Shown here: positions 1 through 9,444 of the stretch, one piece after another | Layout: each line of letters begins with the position of its first letter | How positions within the stretch are numbered: the stretch's first letter is position 1 | Origin: Pseudomonas sp. P5_109 | GTDB taxonomy: Bacteria; Pseudomonadota; Gammaproteobacteria; Pseudomonadales; Pseudomonadaceae | Reading direction: 5' to 3' | Assembly: GCF_034009455.1 (NCBI RefSeq) | Contig: NZ_CP125380.1 | Span: 5,903,501 to 5,967,500 of the forward strand | DNA length: 64,000 bases | Translations under genes and position numbers: made by a program | The notes under the pieces: generated by a model | Told to the model about the DNA's origin: nothing | Database searches by the model: none | What the model saw: only the letters and a program-made list of their open reading frames with translations

Positions 1-282
1 CTGCGCGCGCAGTGCCTTGTAACCGATGTACAGCAGGTAAGCGGCGGCGGCCCACTTCAAGGCATTGAACAGCACGATCGACTGGGACACGATCAGGCCG
101 ATACCCAACAGCGAGTAACCCACGTGCAGGAAAATCGCCGTGCCCACACCCAGTGCGGTCCAGGTGCCCGCGCGGCGACCATGGGTAACACTTTCACGTA
201 CCACCACGGCAAAGTCCGGGCCGGGGCTGGCCACGGCCAGCAAGTGAATCAGGGCAACGGTCAAGAACTCTGTCCAGTACAT
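1..282 (-). CDS. LysE/RhtB-family amino-acid exporter (3' part cut off by window edge)
   Basis: The minus strand reads M-Y-W-T-E-F-L-T-V-A from an ATG at 282 and stays open to base 1. The N-terminal 94 residues are visible. They contain the family hallmark A-S-P-G-P-D-F (about residues 18-24) after a first membrane helix, then further hydrophobic segments. This family exports amino acids or homoserine lactones across the inner membrane; the substrate cannot be told here. AGGAG lies just upstream of the ATG. The family is usually about 200-210 residues, so about half is missing. Confidence 0.9.
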   Translation of the reverse strand, partial: MYWTEFLTVALIHLLAVASPGPDFAVVVRESVTHGRRAGTWTALGVGTAIFLHVGYSLLGIGLIVSQSIVLFNALKWAAAAYLLYIGYKALRAQ

Positions 283-339
283 GTGGGGCTCCTTTAGGGG
301 TAGGCCAATCAATAAAAAGTCCGAGGCATCCATCACACC

Positions 340-482
340 TGTGGCGAGGGGGCTCGCCCCCGTTCGACTGCGCAGCAGTCGCAAAACCGGTCCATCAGGT
401 ACACCTGACAAAACCAGCGTTAAGGGGGCCGCTTCGCGCCCCAACGGGGCGGTGCGGCGATCCGACAAGCCCCCTCGCCACA
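340..482. repeat. REP pair, family C (TGTGGCGAGGGGGC type)
   Basis: A head-to-head pair of palindromic units. It begins TGTGGCGAGGGGGCTCGCCC, continues with the CTGCGCAGCAGTCGCAAAA signature, and ends in the reverse complement (GCCCCCTCGCCACA). I use three family names in this table: A = TGTGGGAGCGGGCTTGCTCG; B = CTGTAGGAGC followed by a variable palindrome; C = TGTGGCGAGGGGGC with the GCAGTCGCAA tail. It lies between two divergent genes. Confidence 0.85.
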
Positions 483-545
483 GTTATTTCATCTGGTAGG
501 CTCGGCAGATTACGCCTTCAGTTCAATGCACAAAAGGTACAGTTG

Positions 546-1511
546 ATGACGAACACTCACCGCGCCGTTTTCCTCGACCACCCGTCCCTGGACCTCGGCG
601 ACCTTGACCTCAACCCGCTGCGCAGTTGTTTCAGCGATTTGCAGCTGTTCGCCCAGACCCTGCCCGATCAAGTCATCGAACACCTCAAGGGCGCCACTGT
701 CGCCATCAGCAACAAGATCCTGATCGATGCCGCCGCCATGGCCGCCAGCCCTGATCTCAAGCTGATCCTGATCACCGCGACCGGCACCAACAACGTCGAC
801 CTCGCCGCCGCCCGAGCCCATGGAATCACCGTGTGCAACTGCCAGGGCTACGGCACACCGTCGGTGGCGCAGCACACGATCATGCTGCTGCTCAACCTGG
901 CCACGCGCCTGGCCGATTATCAAAAGGCCGTCGGCGCAGGTCGCTGGCAGCAGGCCAAGCAGTTCTGCTTGCTGGATTACCCGATTGTCGAACTCGAAGG
1001 CAAAACCCTCGGACTGCTGGGCCACGGTGAACTGGGCGGCGCGGTTGCACGGCTGGCCGAAGCCTTCGGCATGCGCGTTGTGCTGGGGCAAATTCCCGGA
1101 CGCCCTGCCCGGCCGGACCGCATGCCACTGGATGAACTGCTGCCGCAAATCGACGCCCTGACCCTGCACTGCCCGCTCAACGAACACACCCGCCACTTCA
1201 TCGGCGCCCGTGAACTGGCCTCGATGAAGCCCGGCGCGTTCGTGGTCAACACCGCCCGCGGAGGCCTGATCGACGAACAGGCCCTGGCCGATGCTTTGCG
1301 CAACGGGCATCTGGGCGGCGCTGCCACTGACGTGCTGAGCGTTGAACCGCCCATCCATGGCAATCCGCTGCTGGCCCACGATATCCCGCGTCTGATCGTC
1401 ACCCCGCACAACGCCTGGGGCAGCCGCGAAGCGCGCCAGCGAATCGTCGGTCAAGTGACCGAAAACGCACTGGGATACTTCAGCGGTAAGGCGCTGCGGG
1501 TCGTCAGTTGA
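546..1511 (+). CDS. D-isomer-specific 2-hydroxyacid dehydrogenase
   Basis: A cytoplasmic NAD(P)H-dependent enzyme that reduces 2-keto acids such as hydroxypyruvate or glyoxylate to D-2-hydroxy acids. The 321-residue length is usual. The Rossmann motif G-x-G-x-x-G (L-G-H-G-E-L-G-G) is near residue 155. The catalytic Arg lies in N-T-A-R-G-G (about 237), Glu in S-V-E-P-P (about 267) and His in T-P-H-N-A-W-G (about 288). A TTG lies one codon before the chosen ATG. The substrate is not fixed by sequence; glycerate dehydrogenase/hydroxypyruvate reductase is the closest match by eye. rsmC follows 34 bp downstream and may be co-transcribed. Confidence 0.9.
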   Translation: MTNTHRAVFLDHPSLDLGDLDLNPLRSCFSDLQLFAQTLPDQVIEHLKGATVAISNKILIDAAAMAASPDLKLILITATGTNNVDLAAARAHGITVCNCQGYGTPSVAQHTIMLLLNLATRLADYQKAVGAGRWQQAKQFCLLDYPIVELEGKTLGLLGHGELGGAVARLAEAFGMRVVLGQIPGRPARPDRMPLDELLPQIDALTLHCPLNEHTRHFIGARELASMKPGAFVVNTARGGLIDEQALADALRNGHLGGAATDVLSVEPPIHGNPLLAHDIPRLIVTPHNAWGSREARQRIVGQVTENALGYFSGKALRVVS

Positions 1512-1545
1512 TAAACTGCGGCACTTTTTTTTCACGGGAGCAGTT

Positions 1546-2544
1546 ATGGATCCGCGCAGTGAAGTACTGCTTCGTCAGGCCGAGTTATTCCAGGGTTCGG
1601 TGTTGTTGGCCGGTTTGCCCGCCGACGACCTGCTGGGCCGTCTGCCCGAAGCTCATGGCTGGTGCTGGCACGCCGGCGATCAGGCCGCGCTGGACGCCCG
1701 CTTCGCCGAGCGCAGCCATTTTGGCGTGAATGCGCCCGAGCGCTCGTTCGATGCCGCCGTGGTGTTTCTGCCCAAGGCCAAGGACCTGACCGATTACATC
1801 CTCAACGCCCTCGCCTCGCGGCTGGCCGGCCGCGAGCTGTACCTGGTCGGCGAGAAAAAAAGCGGCATCGAAGGTGCCGCCAAACAACTCAACCCGTTCG
1901 GCAAGCCGCGCAAACTCGACAGCGCGCGCCACTGCCAGCTCTGGCTGGTCACCGTGGCCAACGCGCCTGAAGCCAAACCGCTGGAAAGCCTGGCGCAAAC
2001 CTACGAACTGCCATTGGCCGAAGGCCCGTTGAAGGTCATCAGCCTGCCGGGGGTGTTCAGCCATGGTCGCCTCGATCGCGGCAGCGCGCTGCTGCTGGAG
2101 CATCTGGACAAATTGCCCAGCGGTCACTTGCTCGATTTCGGTTGCGGCGCAGGGGTTCTGGGCGCGGCGGTGAAACGTCGTTACCCGCACAACCAGGTCA
2201 CTTTGCTGGATGTGGATGCCTTTGCCGCTGCCAGCAGTCGCCTGACCCTGGCGGCCAATGGTCTGGAAGCCGAGGTAATTACCGGTGACGGAATCGATGC
2301 CGCGCCTATGGGTTTGAGTGCGATCCTGAGCAACCCGCCGTTCCATGTCGGCGTGCACACCGACTATTTCGCAACGGAAAACTTGCTGCGAAAAGCAGCC
2401 AAACATCTGAAAAACGGCGGCGAACTGCGCCTGGTAGCGAACAGCTTCCTGAAGTATCAACCGCTGATCGAAGAGCACCTCGGCGTGTGTGCGATCAAGG
2501 CCGAAGGACAGGGTTTCCGGATCTACCGGGCTAAACGCGGTTGA
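1546..2544 (+). CDS. rsmC: 16S rRNA (guanine(1207)-N2)-methyltransferase RsmC
   Basis: Methylates G1207 of 16S rRNA in the 30S subunit using S-adenosylmethionine. The 332-residue protein has the two-domain RsmC plan: an N-terminal degenerate methyltransferase domain (about 1-160) starting [11 protein letters not shown], and a catalytic C-terminal domain. The SAM loop [10 protein letters not shown] is near residue 195 and the base-binding N-P-P-F near 261. The ATG follows GGGAG at good spacing. It shares direction with the upstream dehydrogenase; the next gene downstream has its own riboswitch leader. Confidence 0.95.
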   Translation: MDPRSEVLLRQAELFQGSVLLAGLPADDLLGRLPEAHGWCWHAGDQAALDARFAERSHFGVNAPERSFDAAVVFLPKAKDLTDYILNALASRLAGRELYLVGEKKSGIEGAAKQLNPFGKPRKLDSARHCQLWLVTVANAPEAKPLESLAQTYELPLAEGPLKVISLPGVFSHGRLDRGSALLLEHLDKLPSGHLLDFGCGAGVLGAAVKRRYPHNQVTLLDVDAFAAASSRLTLAANGLEAEVITGDGIDAAPMGLSAILSNPPFHVGVHTDYFATENLLRKAAKHLKNGGELRLVANSFLKYQPLIEEHLGVCAIKAEGQGFRIYRAKRG

Positions 2545-2595
2545 GCTTTTTCTGAAAAAGAAGGCTTGCCGAATGGATTTTGCCTAGGCAGAATC

Positions 2596-2793
2596 CGCTC
2601 CGTCCTAGGGGAGTAGTCTCCCACGAGCGCCACGCTCGTCCGGCATGCGTCAACATACTTGGTCCTCAGACCATGGCGCATGCGACCCAAGCATCCACAC
2701 CAGATGGATCGCAGGGTTTGACAAGACCTATGACACGAACACCTTACCCGGGGCGGGAAGGCTGTACGTGTCATAGCCGTGTCGACCCGCCCC
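2596..2793 (+). promoter_or_regulatory. yybP-ykoY (Mn2+) riboswitch leader of the GDT1 exporter gene
   Basis: The leader contains conserved blocks of the yybP-ykoY class in order: GGGGAGTAG (2608-2616), GTCAACATAC (2649-2658) and GACAAGACC (2720-2728). P1 can form between GTCCTAGG (2602-2609) and CCTATGAC (2727-2734) with one mismatch. The 3' P1 strand overlaps the 5' arm of a perfect 10-bp inverted repeat, CTATGACACG (2728-2737) with CGTGTCATAG (2767-2776). A second possible stem joins GGGGCGGG (2750-2757) and CCCGCCCC (2786-2793), next to the AGGA Shine-Dalgarno at 2796. This class senses Mn2+ and typically precedes metal exporters, as here. Which fold is ON is inferred, not seen. Confidence 0.88.
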
Positions 2794-2807
2794 TTAGGAA
2801 AACCCTG

Positions 2808-3392
2808 ATGCTGGATTCACTACTCGTACCCACCGCAATCGTTGCCTTGGCCGAAATCGGCGACAAGACGCAGCTGCTCGCGCTCATTCTCGCTGCCCGC
2901 TTCCGCAAGCCCTGGCCAATCATTGCCGGTATCGTCGCCGCGACCCTGGCCAACCACGCGGCCGCCGGTGCAGTTGGCGCCTGGGTCGGCAGTTTCTTCT
3001 CGGATACGATGCTGCACTGGATCCTCGCCGCGAGCTTCGCCGCGACCGCCCTGTGGACCCTGGTGCCGGACAAGATGGATGACGACGAAGCCAGCACCGC
3101 CCGCAAGTTCGGGCCGTTCCTGACCACGCTGATCGCGTTCTTCCTGGCGGAAATCGGCGACAAGACGCAGATCGCGACCGTGATGCTGGCTGCGCAATAT
3201 CCGGAGTTGTGGCTGGTGATCATCGGTACCACCCTCGGCATGCTGATTGCCAACGTACCGGTGGTTCTGGCGGGTAACTTTGCCGCGGACAAACTACCGT
3301 TGACCCTGATCCGTCGATTGGCAGCGTCGGCGTTCTTCATCCTGGCGATTGTCGCGGTGTACAAGGCGATGCAGAGCAGCGGGTGGGTTTGA
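2808..3392 (+). CDS. TMEM165/GDT1 (UPF0016) family membrane protein, probable Mn2+ exporter
   Basis: An inner-membrane cation exporter of the GDT1/UPF0016 family; bacterial members such as MneA export Mn2+. The 194-residue protein has two repeated halves, each with the hallmark E-I-G-D-K-T-Q (Glu16 and about Glu115). Each half has three hydrophobic helices, and an acidic linker (D-D-D-E) separates them. The ATG at 2808 sits 8 nt after AGGA. It is the codon where family homology begins; the frame is open further upstream, but that part is the riboswitch. Control by the leader riboswitch is strongly implied. Confidence 0.93.
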   Translation: MLDSLLVPTAIVALAEIGDKTQLLALILAARFRKPWPIIAGIVAATLANHAAAGAVGAWVGSFFSDTMLHWILAASFAATALWTLVPDKMDDDEASTARKFGPFLTTLIAFFLAEIGDKTQIATVMLAAQYPELWLVIIGTTLGMLIANVPVVLAGNFAADKLPLTLIRRLAASAFFILAIVAVYKAMQSSGWV

Positions 3393-3422
3393 CGGTTTAG
3401 GTCGATAGACCGCGTTATCGTT

Positions 3423-3517
3423 CTTCGCGAGCAAGCCCGCTCCCACATTGGATCTCCAGTGCATACAAAATTTGCAGTCAAAGGAGACTCAGTGTGGGAG
3501 CGGGCTTGCTCGCGAAG
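3423..3517. repeat. REP pair, family A
   Basis: Inverted arms CTTCGCGAGCAAGCCCGCTC (from 3423) and its complement ending at 3517 surround about 45 bp. The pair lies between two convergent genes (the GDT1 exporter and the M48 protease) and can fold into a long hairpin. Confidence 0.88.
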
Positions 3518-3543
3518 AGGCCAGCGGCCTCACCACATAACCA

Positions 3544-4365
3544 TCAGGACTTCTTGGCCTGCTCATACAAAGGCATGACTTTCGGAATCGCCGCCTGCAA
3601 CGCCGCAATACGGCTCGCCGACGCCGGGTGAGTGCTCATGAACTCCGGTGGCGCACCTTCCGAGACCTTGCTCATCTTGTTCCACAAGGTGATCGCGGCA
3701 TTCGGGTTGTAGCCAGCGCGGGCTGCCAATTCCAGGCCGATCAGGTCCGCTTCGTTTTCATTGGCGCGGCTGTTGGGCAAGGTCATACCGTAGTTGGCCA
3801 CGGTATCGGCCAGGGCCAGGCTGTCCTGCCCCAACCCGAGCAACGCACCGGCGCCCTGCTTGGCCATTTCGATGCCGTAAGCCTTGGACATCGCTTCACG
3901 ACCGTGTTCGCGCAGGGCGTGGGCGATTTCATGACCCATGATCGCGGCGATTTCATCGTCGGTCAGCTGCAGTTTGTCGATCAACCCGGTGTAAAAGATG
4001 ATCTTGCCGCCAGGGCCGCAGTTGGCGTTGAGCTCATCACTCTTGATCAGGTTGACTTCCCACTTCCACTGGGCCGCGTCCGGGCGGAAGTTCGGCGCCT
4101 GGGCAATCAGCCGATCGGCAATCGCCTGAACCCGCTTGGCATCATTGCTGGTCTTGTCCAGCACACCCTTGCTGGACGCCTCGCCCACAGTCTTCTGATA
4201 GGACTGGGCGTACATCTGGTCGACCTCTTGCGCGGATAACATGCTGAACATGTACTGCTTGCGCTCAACGCCTACGGCACCACCGCTGGTGGTATTGACC
4301 GACTGGCAACCGGTGAGCAGCAGCGCCGCGCTCAGTGCACTGACAACCAAAATCTTGTTCATCAA
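3544..4365 (-). CDS. M48-family zinc metalloprotease, lipoprotein
   Basis: A membrane-anchored periplasmic protease of the LoiP/BepA-like M48 group, probably involved in outer-membrane protein quality control. It has a signal peptide with lipobox L-L-T-G-C (Cys20), the zinc motif H-E-I-A-H at 145-149 and a downstream Glu ligand in N-E-N-E-A-D. The 273-residue length is typical for the short M48 lipoproteins, which lack a TPR tail. A second Met follows the first, so the start may be one codon later. The gene converges on the GDT1 gene across a REP pair. Confidence 0.9.
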   Translation of the reverse strand: MMNKILVVSALSAALLLTGCQSVNTTSGGAVGVERKQYMFSMLSAQEVDQMYAQSYQKTVGEASSKGVLDKTSNDAKRVQAIADRLIAQAPNFRPDAAQWKWEVNLIKSDELNANCGPGGKIIFYTGLIDKLQLTDDEIAAIMGHEIAHALREHGREAMSKAYGIEMAKQGAGALLGLGQDSLALADTVANYGMTLPNSRANENEADLIGLELAARAGYNPNAAITLWNKMSKVSEGAPPEFMSTHPASASRIAALQAAIPKVMPLYEQAKKS

Positions 4366-4637
4366 AAAACTCCCTGAAAACCTGCCGCGTATCCTAGGCG
4401 TGGATATGTATCGACGCCAGATACAATGGACGTAAGACGCGCAATTCGGACAAAGCTCTCATCACCCGTAGAAAAAAAAATTCACATACGGCGACAATCC
4501 GCGGCCCATCACGCCGGGCATTGATTCAATTACGACATCCGGCACGCAAAAACGGTCATTTCAGTCACCCGCGCTCATGCCCGCCCGCCACCCTGCCGAT
4601 ACACCTCCGCAGACGTCCTTTCGCGTGCGGAGCCCCC

Positions 4638-6779
4638 ATGAAATTCAAGTCGATCCAGTTTTCCGTGGCGGCCCTTGCCGGCGCCATTGTCCTTAGTGTC
4701 GTGGCAGCGCTGGTGGTGTACGCGCTGTTTGCCGGCGCCCGGACCCAAGACATGGTCCAGGAGCGGACCCAGGCACAATTCGAGCAAGTCATCGAACAAC
4801 GCCTGACGTCCCTGGCGCAAACCCAGGTCAGCCAGATCCAGCGCGAACTCGAAGCACCGCTGCTGATTGCAGGCGGACTGGTGCGGGTCAACGCCCTGAT
4901 CGGCACACCGGGCGCCGATGGCCAGCCTTCGCTGAGTCTCAGCCGCGAGCAACTGATTGGCCTGATCAAGGAAAACGTGGTCAAGAACCCGAAAATCCTC
5001 GGCACCTACATCGGCTGGGAAAAGGACGCACTGGATCACAACGATGCGGCCTACGTCGGCACTCAAGTGGTTGGCATCGACGCCGCCAACGGGCGCTTCC
5101 TGCCGTGGTGGTTCCGCAACGACGACGGCACCCTGGGCCTGGACAAACTGGTGGACGTCGACGACCAGAAGACCCTGTCCACCGGCGTGCGCGCCAGCGA
5201 ATACTACCTGTGCTCGAAAGAAAGCAAAAAATCCTGCGTGATCGATCCGGCACCTTACAAGGTCGGCGACAAGATCGTGATGCTCGCCTCCTTTATTGAA
5301 CCGATCATGCTCAACGGCGCCTTCCAGGGCATCGTCGGCGCCGACCTGTCGGTGAACTTCATCCAGGAAATGCTCCTGGGCGCCAACCAGAAACTCTACA
5401 GCGGCGCAGGCGAAATGGCCCTGATTGGCGGCAATGGCCGGATCGTTGCCTACACCAAGGATCCGAGCAAATTCGGCGAGAAGGTCAGCGACATCCTCGA
5501 CAGCAAGCAGATTGCCAACATGGCCAATCTCAAGCGCGGCGAAGTCACCTACAGCGTCGACAAGGCCCAGGACCGGATCGAGCTGTACCTGCCTTTCGGC
5601 ATCGGCCAGACCGACGCCCGCTGGACCCTGATGCTGCAATTGCCACTGAACGCGGTGATGGCCGACCTGCAAAAACTCCAGGCCGACCTGGACGCACAAC
5701 GCAAATCCGACACCTTTGGCATGGCGATGGTCGGCCTGGTGATTGCCGGTATCGGCTTGCTGGTGATCTGGCTGGTGGGCCACGGCATCGCCCGTCCACT
5801 CAAGCAGATGGTGGCCATGCTCGACGATATCGCCCAGGGCGAAGGTGACCTGACACGGCGCCTGACCAGCGACCGCGCCGACGAACTGGGCTCGATCGCC
5901 AAAGGCTTCAACACCTTCCTGGCCAAGTTGCAGGCGATGATCACCCAGGTGGTGACGTCGGTGCAGAGCGTCAGCGATTCGTCGGAACACACCGCCGACA
6001 TCGCCATCCGCACCAACACCGGTGTGCACAAGCAGATGGCCGAGATCGATCAGGTGGCCACCGCTGTGCAGGAAATGACCGCCACCGCCCAGGACGTGGC
6101 GCGCAATGCGACCCAGGCCGCACAGGCCGCTAGCCATGCCGACCAGGCCGCCAGCCAGGGCATGCAGATCGTGCGCGACACCTCGAACTCGATCGGCGCC
6201 CTCGCCGTGGAGATCGGCCGGGCCGTGGGCGTGGTGCAAACCCTGGCCAAGGACAGCGAAAACATCAACGCCATCCTCACCGCCATTCGCGGGATCGCCG
6301 AGCAGACCAACCTGCTGGCCTTAAACGCCGCCATCGAGGCCGCCCGCGCCGGTGAACAGGGCCGAGGTTTTGCCGTGGTAGCCGACGAGGTGCGCAACCT
6401 GGCGCAGAAGACGCAAAAGGCCACCGAAGAAATCCAGACAATGATCCAGCAACTGCAGCAAGGCACGCGGGATGTGGTGCGGGTCATGGAAGACAGCCAG
6501 AACCGCACGGACGAAAGCGTGCAGCACGCGGCCAAGGCCGCCGAGGCGTTGGAAACCATTACTCAGGCGGTGTCGGTGATCAACGACATGAACACCCAGA
6601 TTGCCAGCGCGGCCGAGGAGCAAAGTGCGGTGGCGGACGACATCAACCGCAACGTGATCAACATCGGCCAGGTAGCCAATGAAGTGGCCGGCGGCGCGGA
6701 TGAGTCGAGTGCGGCCAGTGCGGACTTGACCAAACTGGCCGAGCAGCAACGGCGGCTGATCAATCAGTTCAGGGTTTGA
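4638..6779 (+). CDS. Methyl-accepting chemotaxis protein with dCache-type ligand domain
   Basis: A transmembrane chemoreceptor that signals through CheA/CheW. The 713 residues comprise TM1 (about 10-32), a large periplasmic region of about 330 residues with double-Cache features, TM2 (about 361-381), a HAMP domain (about 382-434) and the cytoplasmic coiled coil. The conserved hairpin tip [17 protein letters not shown] is near 554-570. I chose the ATG at 4638 because a basic start followed by TM1 begins there; the in-frame upstream part lacks chemoreceptor features. It is an orphan receptor with no che genes nearby. The ligand is not predictable by eye. The C-terminus lacks a CheR-binding pentapeptide. 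Confidence 0.92.
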   Translation: MKFKSIQFSVAALAGAIVLSVVAALVVYALFAGARTQDMVQERTQAQFEQVIEQRLTSLAQTQVSQIQRELEAPLLIAGGLVRVNALIGTPGADGQPSLSLSREQLIGLIKENVVKNPKILGTYIGWEKDALDHNDAAYVGTQVVGIDAANGRFLPWWFRNDDGTLGLDKLVDVDDQKTLSTGVRASEYYLCSKESKKSCVIDPAPYKVGDKIVMLASFIEPIMLNGAFQGIVGADLSVNFIQEMLLGANQKLYSGAGEMALIGGNGRIVAYTKDPSKFGEKVSDILDSKQIANMANLKRGEVTYSVDKAQDRIELYLPFGIGQTDARWTLMLQLPLNAVMADLQKLQADLDAQRKSDTFGMAMVGLVIAGIGLLVIWLVGHGIARPLKQMVAMLDDIAQGEGDLTRRLTSDRADELGSIAKGFNTFLAKLQAMITQVVTSVQSVSDSSEHTADIAIRTNTGVHKQMAEIDQVATAVQEMTATAQDVARNATQAAQAASHADQAASQGMQIVRDTSNSIGALAVEIGRAVGVVQTLAKDSENINAILTAIRGIAEQTNLLALNAAIEAARAGEQGRGFAVVADEVRNLAQKTQKATEEIQTMIQQLQQGTRDVVRVMEDSQNRTDESVQHAAKAAEALETITQAVSVINDMNTQIASAAEEQSAVADDINRNVINIGQVANEVAGGADESSAASADLTKLAEQQRRLINQFRV

Positions 6780-6790
6780 TTCAAGGGCCT

Positions 6791-6857
6791 CATCGCTGGC
6801 AAGCCAGCTCCTACAAGGGATTTGCGAACACCTGTAGGAGCTGGCTTGCCAGCGATG
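6791..6857. repeat. REP pair, family B
   Basis: Arms CATCGCTGGCAAGCCAGCTC and its complement are separated by about 15 bp, between the convergent chemoreceptor and SRAP genes. Confidence 0.88.
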
Positions 6858-6880
6858 GGCCAGCACTGACACCAAAAAAC

Positions 6881-7504
6881 TCAACCCGGGGTCAAACACT
6901 CCGGCCCATTGAGCTTCGGATCATTCACCATATTGGCCAGCACCCTTTCGCGCAACGCGGCAGGCTCACTGGCCAGCAATGCCTGCAAAGCATGCAATGG
7001 CGTCTCTGGATCCAGCCACGTGGCCTGCCCCGCCTCATCAAGAATCAACGGCCGCCGCTGGCTCGCCGCCGGTTGGGTAATCACGGCGGTACTCAGCCAC
7101 ACCTGCTCCTGCACCGGATACGCCTCCCAGATCGCCGCAAAGAACAATGACGAGCCCTCCCCCGGTGTCAGCCAGTACGGGCGCTTGCGCGTCGTGCCGC
7201 GCCACTCGTAGAAACCATTGGCCGGCAACAGGCAGCGGCGCTCGCGCAAGGCCTGGCGAAACATTGGCTGCTCGGCAACGGTTTCGGCACGGGCATGGGC
7301 CGGGGTACGGGACAGGTCGGTCAGCCAGGGTGGCGTCAGGCCCCAACGGGCGCGGGCCAGCGAGCGCTGGCCGTCGGGCCCGGCTCGCAGCATCAACACC
7401 GAATCATTCGGGGAAATGTTCCACTGCGCCTGTTGGTCGGCGGGAAAACCGGGCAGCGCCGCAAAGGCGGGATTCCAGCGAAACAGGGCATAACGTCCAC
7501 ACAT
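6881..7504 (-). CDS. SRAP/HMCES-family (YedK-like) protein, divergent active site
   Basis: SRAP proteins crosslink through Cys2 to abasic sites in single-stranded DNA and protect them. This 207-residue member keeps the start M-C-G-R-Y, the N-I-S-P-N motif (29-33), W-G-L-T-P-P-W and the Glu in G-F-Y-E-W (Glu100). Two other positions differ from what I recall of E. coli YedK. The usual N-A-R-x-E reads H-A-R-A-E (His70). The usual H-D-R-M-P, which carries the catalytic His, reads S-Q-R-R-P (148-152). The crosslinking chemistry or its reversal may therefore be changed, or this may be a paralogue with another role. The fold assignment is firm; activity is not. Confidence 0.88.
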   Translation of the reverse strand: MCGRYALFRWNPAFAALPGFPADQQAQWNISPNDSVLMLRAGPDGQRSLARARWGLTPPWLTDLSRTPAHARAETVAEQPMFRQALRERRCLLPANGFYEWRGTTRKRPYWLTPGEGSSLFFAAIWEAYPVQEQVWLSTAVITQPAASQRRPLILDEAGQATWLDPETPLHALQALLASEPAALRERVLANMVNDPKLNGPECLTPG

Positions 7505-7539
7505 GGGGCAACACGGCTCTTGATCAATCGAACGCCAGC

Positions 7540-7800
7540 CTAACAGACCAGCGTGCCGGGATAGCTGTCCGGTTCATCGCCGGACAGCGGCAGCGCTGCA
7601 TTGTACGCGGTGATCAGCTCACGGGCGTATTCGGCCTGGTCGTTATCGACCGACAGCCCGAGCAGGCCATAGATCGGCAACTCGCCGCTGCCCCCGAGCA
7701 AATCACGGCCCACCAGATGCGCCTCGATGCCCTCGCTGGCGAGCATGCCTTGCAGCAACTCGCCTTCCATCAGGTTCTCCGGATCGTAGATTCGCTGCAT
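7540..7800 (-). CDS. DUF2007-type small protein
   Basis: An 86-residue soluble protein starting M-Q-R-I-Y-D-P-E-N-L-M-E-G-E-L-L. It matches the DUF2007 pattern, in which a helix with L-x-x-x-G-I-E-A is followed by a short beta region and V-x-x-x-x-A-E-Y-A-R. Members are annotated as putative signal-transducing proteins, but no activity is established. It lies 9 bp from the CPXCG protein upstream on the same strand, so the two probably form an operon. Confidence 0.8.
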   Translation of the reverse strand: MQRIYDPENLMEGELLQGMLASEGIEAHLVGRDLLGGSGELPIYGLLGLSVDNDQAEYARELITAYNAALPLSGDEPDSYPGTLVC

Positions 7801-7809
7801 GGGCGCCCC

Positions 7810-7992
7810 TCACTCGTTTTCGCTGAAGACTTCCAGAAACCAGTCCTCGTCGTGAACCTGCAATACAAACGTGATCGGTCGACAACACACCTGACAGTCC
7901 TCGATGTAGGTCTGATCGCCACCGGACAGGTCTACTGTCGTCTCGACTTCCTCACCACAATACGGACATTCATACAGCGCGTTTTCCAGCAT
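7810..7992 (-). CDS. CPXCG-motif cysteine-rich small protein
   Basis: A 60-residue protein with two Cys pairs, C-P-Y-C-G near residue 9 and C-Q-V-C-C near 33, which form a zinc-ribbon-like knuckle. The C-terminal half is acidic. Proteins of this size and pattern are conserved in Pseudomonas and named after the motif; the function is unknown. It is the first gene of a two-gene unit with the DUF2007 protein and is divergent from the acyltransferase. Confidence 0.85.
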   Translation of the reverse strand: MLENALYECPYCGEEVETTVDLSGGDQTYIEDCQVCCRPITFVLQVHDEDWFLEVFSENE

Positions 7993-8131
7993 CGCGGTCT
8001 CCCAGGTGACTTGTGCGTATAATCGCCGGTCTATTTACAGGGCTATTTTTGTCTGGCTACTTTTTCAGACCGTGCCCCGCCGGTTTTCTATCAGAACCTT
8101 TACTTACCCTAGCCGTTTCTAACAAGAGAGC

Positions 8132-9298
8132 ATGATGGGCGAATTCGATGCCATCCGACCTTACGACGACAGCGAAGTCCCAGCGGTGCTGGATCGGCTG
8201 CTTGGCGACAAGGCGTTTCTAGATATCCTCACCCACTTCCGCTTCCCGCGTTTCGCCGGCGCTTTAGGCTGGGCGCTCAAACCTCTTATAGCCCATCGGC
8301 TACGCCGTGAGTTTGCCGGCGTGACCTGTGTGGCCACGTTACAGGACAAAGTCGAGGTTTACGTCGACCACACCATCGAACGCGCCACCGACGGTGTCAC
8401 CTATACCGGGGTGGAGCAATTCAAGTCCGGCAGTGCCTACCTGTTCATCGCCAACCACCGCGATATCGTGATGGACCCGGCCTTCGTCAACTACGCCGTG
8501 TACCACGCCGGCCTGCCGACCCCGCGTATCGCCATTGGCGACAACCTGCTGCAAAAGCCTTTCGTCAGCGACCTGATGCGCCTGAACAAGAGCTTCATCG
8601 TGCACCGCTCGATCAGCGGTCGCCGGGAGAAAATGGCGGCTTATCAGCTGCTGTCGGCGTACATCAACCATTCGATCCGCAACGATTGCGCCTCGATCTG
8701 GATCGCCCAGGCTGAAGGCCGCGCCAAGGACGGTGACGACCGTACCGAATCGGCGATCCTCAAGATGTTCCACATGAGCCGCAAGGACGAGCCGTTCGGC
8801 GAGGTCATTCAGTCGCTGAACCTGACCCCGGTGTCGATCAGCTACGAATACGACCCGTGCGACCAGGCCAAGGCCCGCGAGCTTTACATCCGCGCCACCA
8901 CCGGCAGCTACACCAAGGTACCGGGCGAGGATGACGTGAGCATCGCCAAGGGCATCACCGGCTACAAGGGCCGGGTGCATGTGAACTTTGCCGCGCCGAT
9001 CAGCGAACTGTTCGAAGACACCAAGCAATTGGCCGTCGAGATGGACAAGCAAATCCTCAGCGGATACCGCTTGTTCCCGGTGCACTACCTGGCTTACGCG
9101 CAGTGGAAAGACGCTGATCCGCAGTTGCAGGTGCCGAAAGCCGCGCAAGTGTTCCCGGCCGAGGAACTGGCCAAGGCCCAGGAAGAATGGCAACGCCGCC
9201 TGGACGCCTGCCCTGAAGAGCATCGTCCATTCCTGGTGCTGCAATATGCGACGCCGGTGCGCAATCAGTACCGGGTGAAGGCTGGCTTGCCGCTGTAA
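8132..9298 (+). CDS. PlsC-type glycerol-3-phosphate/lysophosphatidate acyltransferase family protein
   Basis: The 388-residue protein has the acyltransferase H-x(4)-D box as N-H-R-D-I-V-M-D (about 109-116). Further blocks include N-K-S-F-I-V-H-R-S and an E-G-R-A-K-D-G block, like the E-G-T-R box of PlsC enzymes. It probably transfers an acyl chain to a phospholipid precursor at the inner membrane. It lacks clear transmembrane helices, so membrane contact is probably peripheral. Two adjacent ATGs (8132, 8135) make the start uncertain by one codon. AGAG precedes the start. Confidence 0.85.
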   Translation: MMGEFDAIRPYDDSEVPAVLDRLLGDKAFLDILTHFRFPRFAGALGWALKPLIAHRLRREFAGVTCVATLQDKVEVYVDHTIERATDGVTYTGVEQFKSGSAYLFIANHRDIVMDPAFVNYAVYHAGLPTPRIAIGDNLLQKPFVSDLMRLNKSFIVHRSISGRREKMAAYQLLSAYINHSIRNDCASIWIAQAEGRAKDGDDRTESAILKMFHMSRKDEPFGEVIQSLNLTPVSISYEYDPCDQAKARELYIRATTGSYTKVPGEDDVSIAKGITGYKGRVHVNFAAPISELFEDTKQLAVEMDKQILSGYRLFPVHYLAYAQWKDADPQLQVPKAAQVFPAEELAKAQEEWQRRLDACPEEHRPFLVLQYATPVRNQYRVKAGLPL

Positions 9299-9332
9299 GC
9301 GGTTTCCGCCAGATGTGAAAACGGCGCCCTCT

Positions 9333-9427
9333 TGTGGTGAGGGGGCTTGCCCCCGTTCGGCTGCGTAGCAGTCGCAAGCTTCTTGGGGCCGCTTCGCAGC
9401 CCAACGGGGGCAAGCCCCCTCGCCACA
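9333..9427. repeat. REP pair, family C
   Basis: Begins TGTGGTGAGGGGGCTTGCCC, carries the GCAGTCGCAA signature, and ends in CAAGCCCCCTCGCCACA. It lies between the convergent acyltransferase and small membrane-protein genes. Confidence 0.87.
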
Positions 9428-9444
9428 GGTGCTGCGTCAGGACT

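Noticed and set aside
281..499. 72-codon open frame on the plus strand near the left end
   Set aside because: Most of it lies within a REP pair, so the frame reflects the repeat, not a gene.
4575..6239. 554-codon open frame antisense to the first chemoreceptor
   Set aside because: Complement of a well-defined chemoreceptor; the His/Val/Gln-rich product is a composition shadow.
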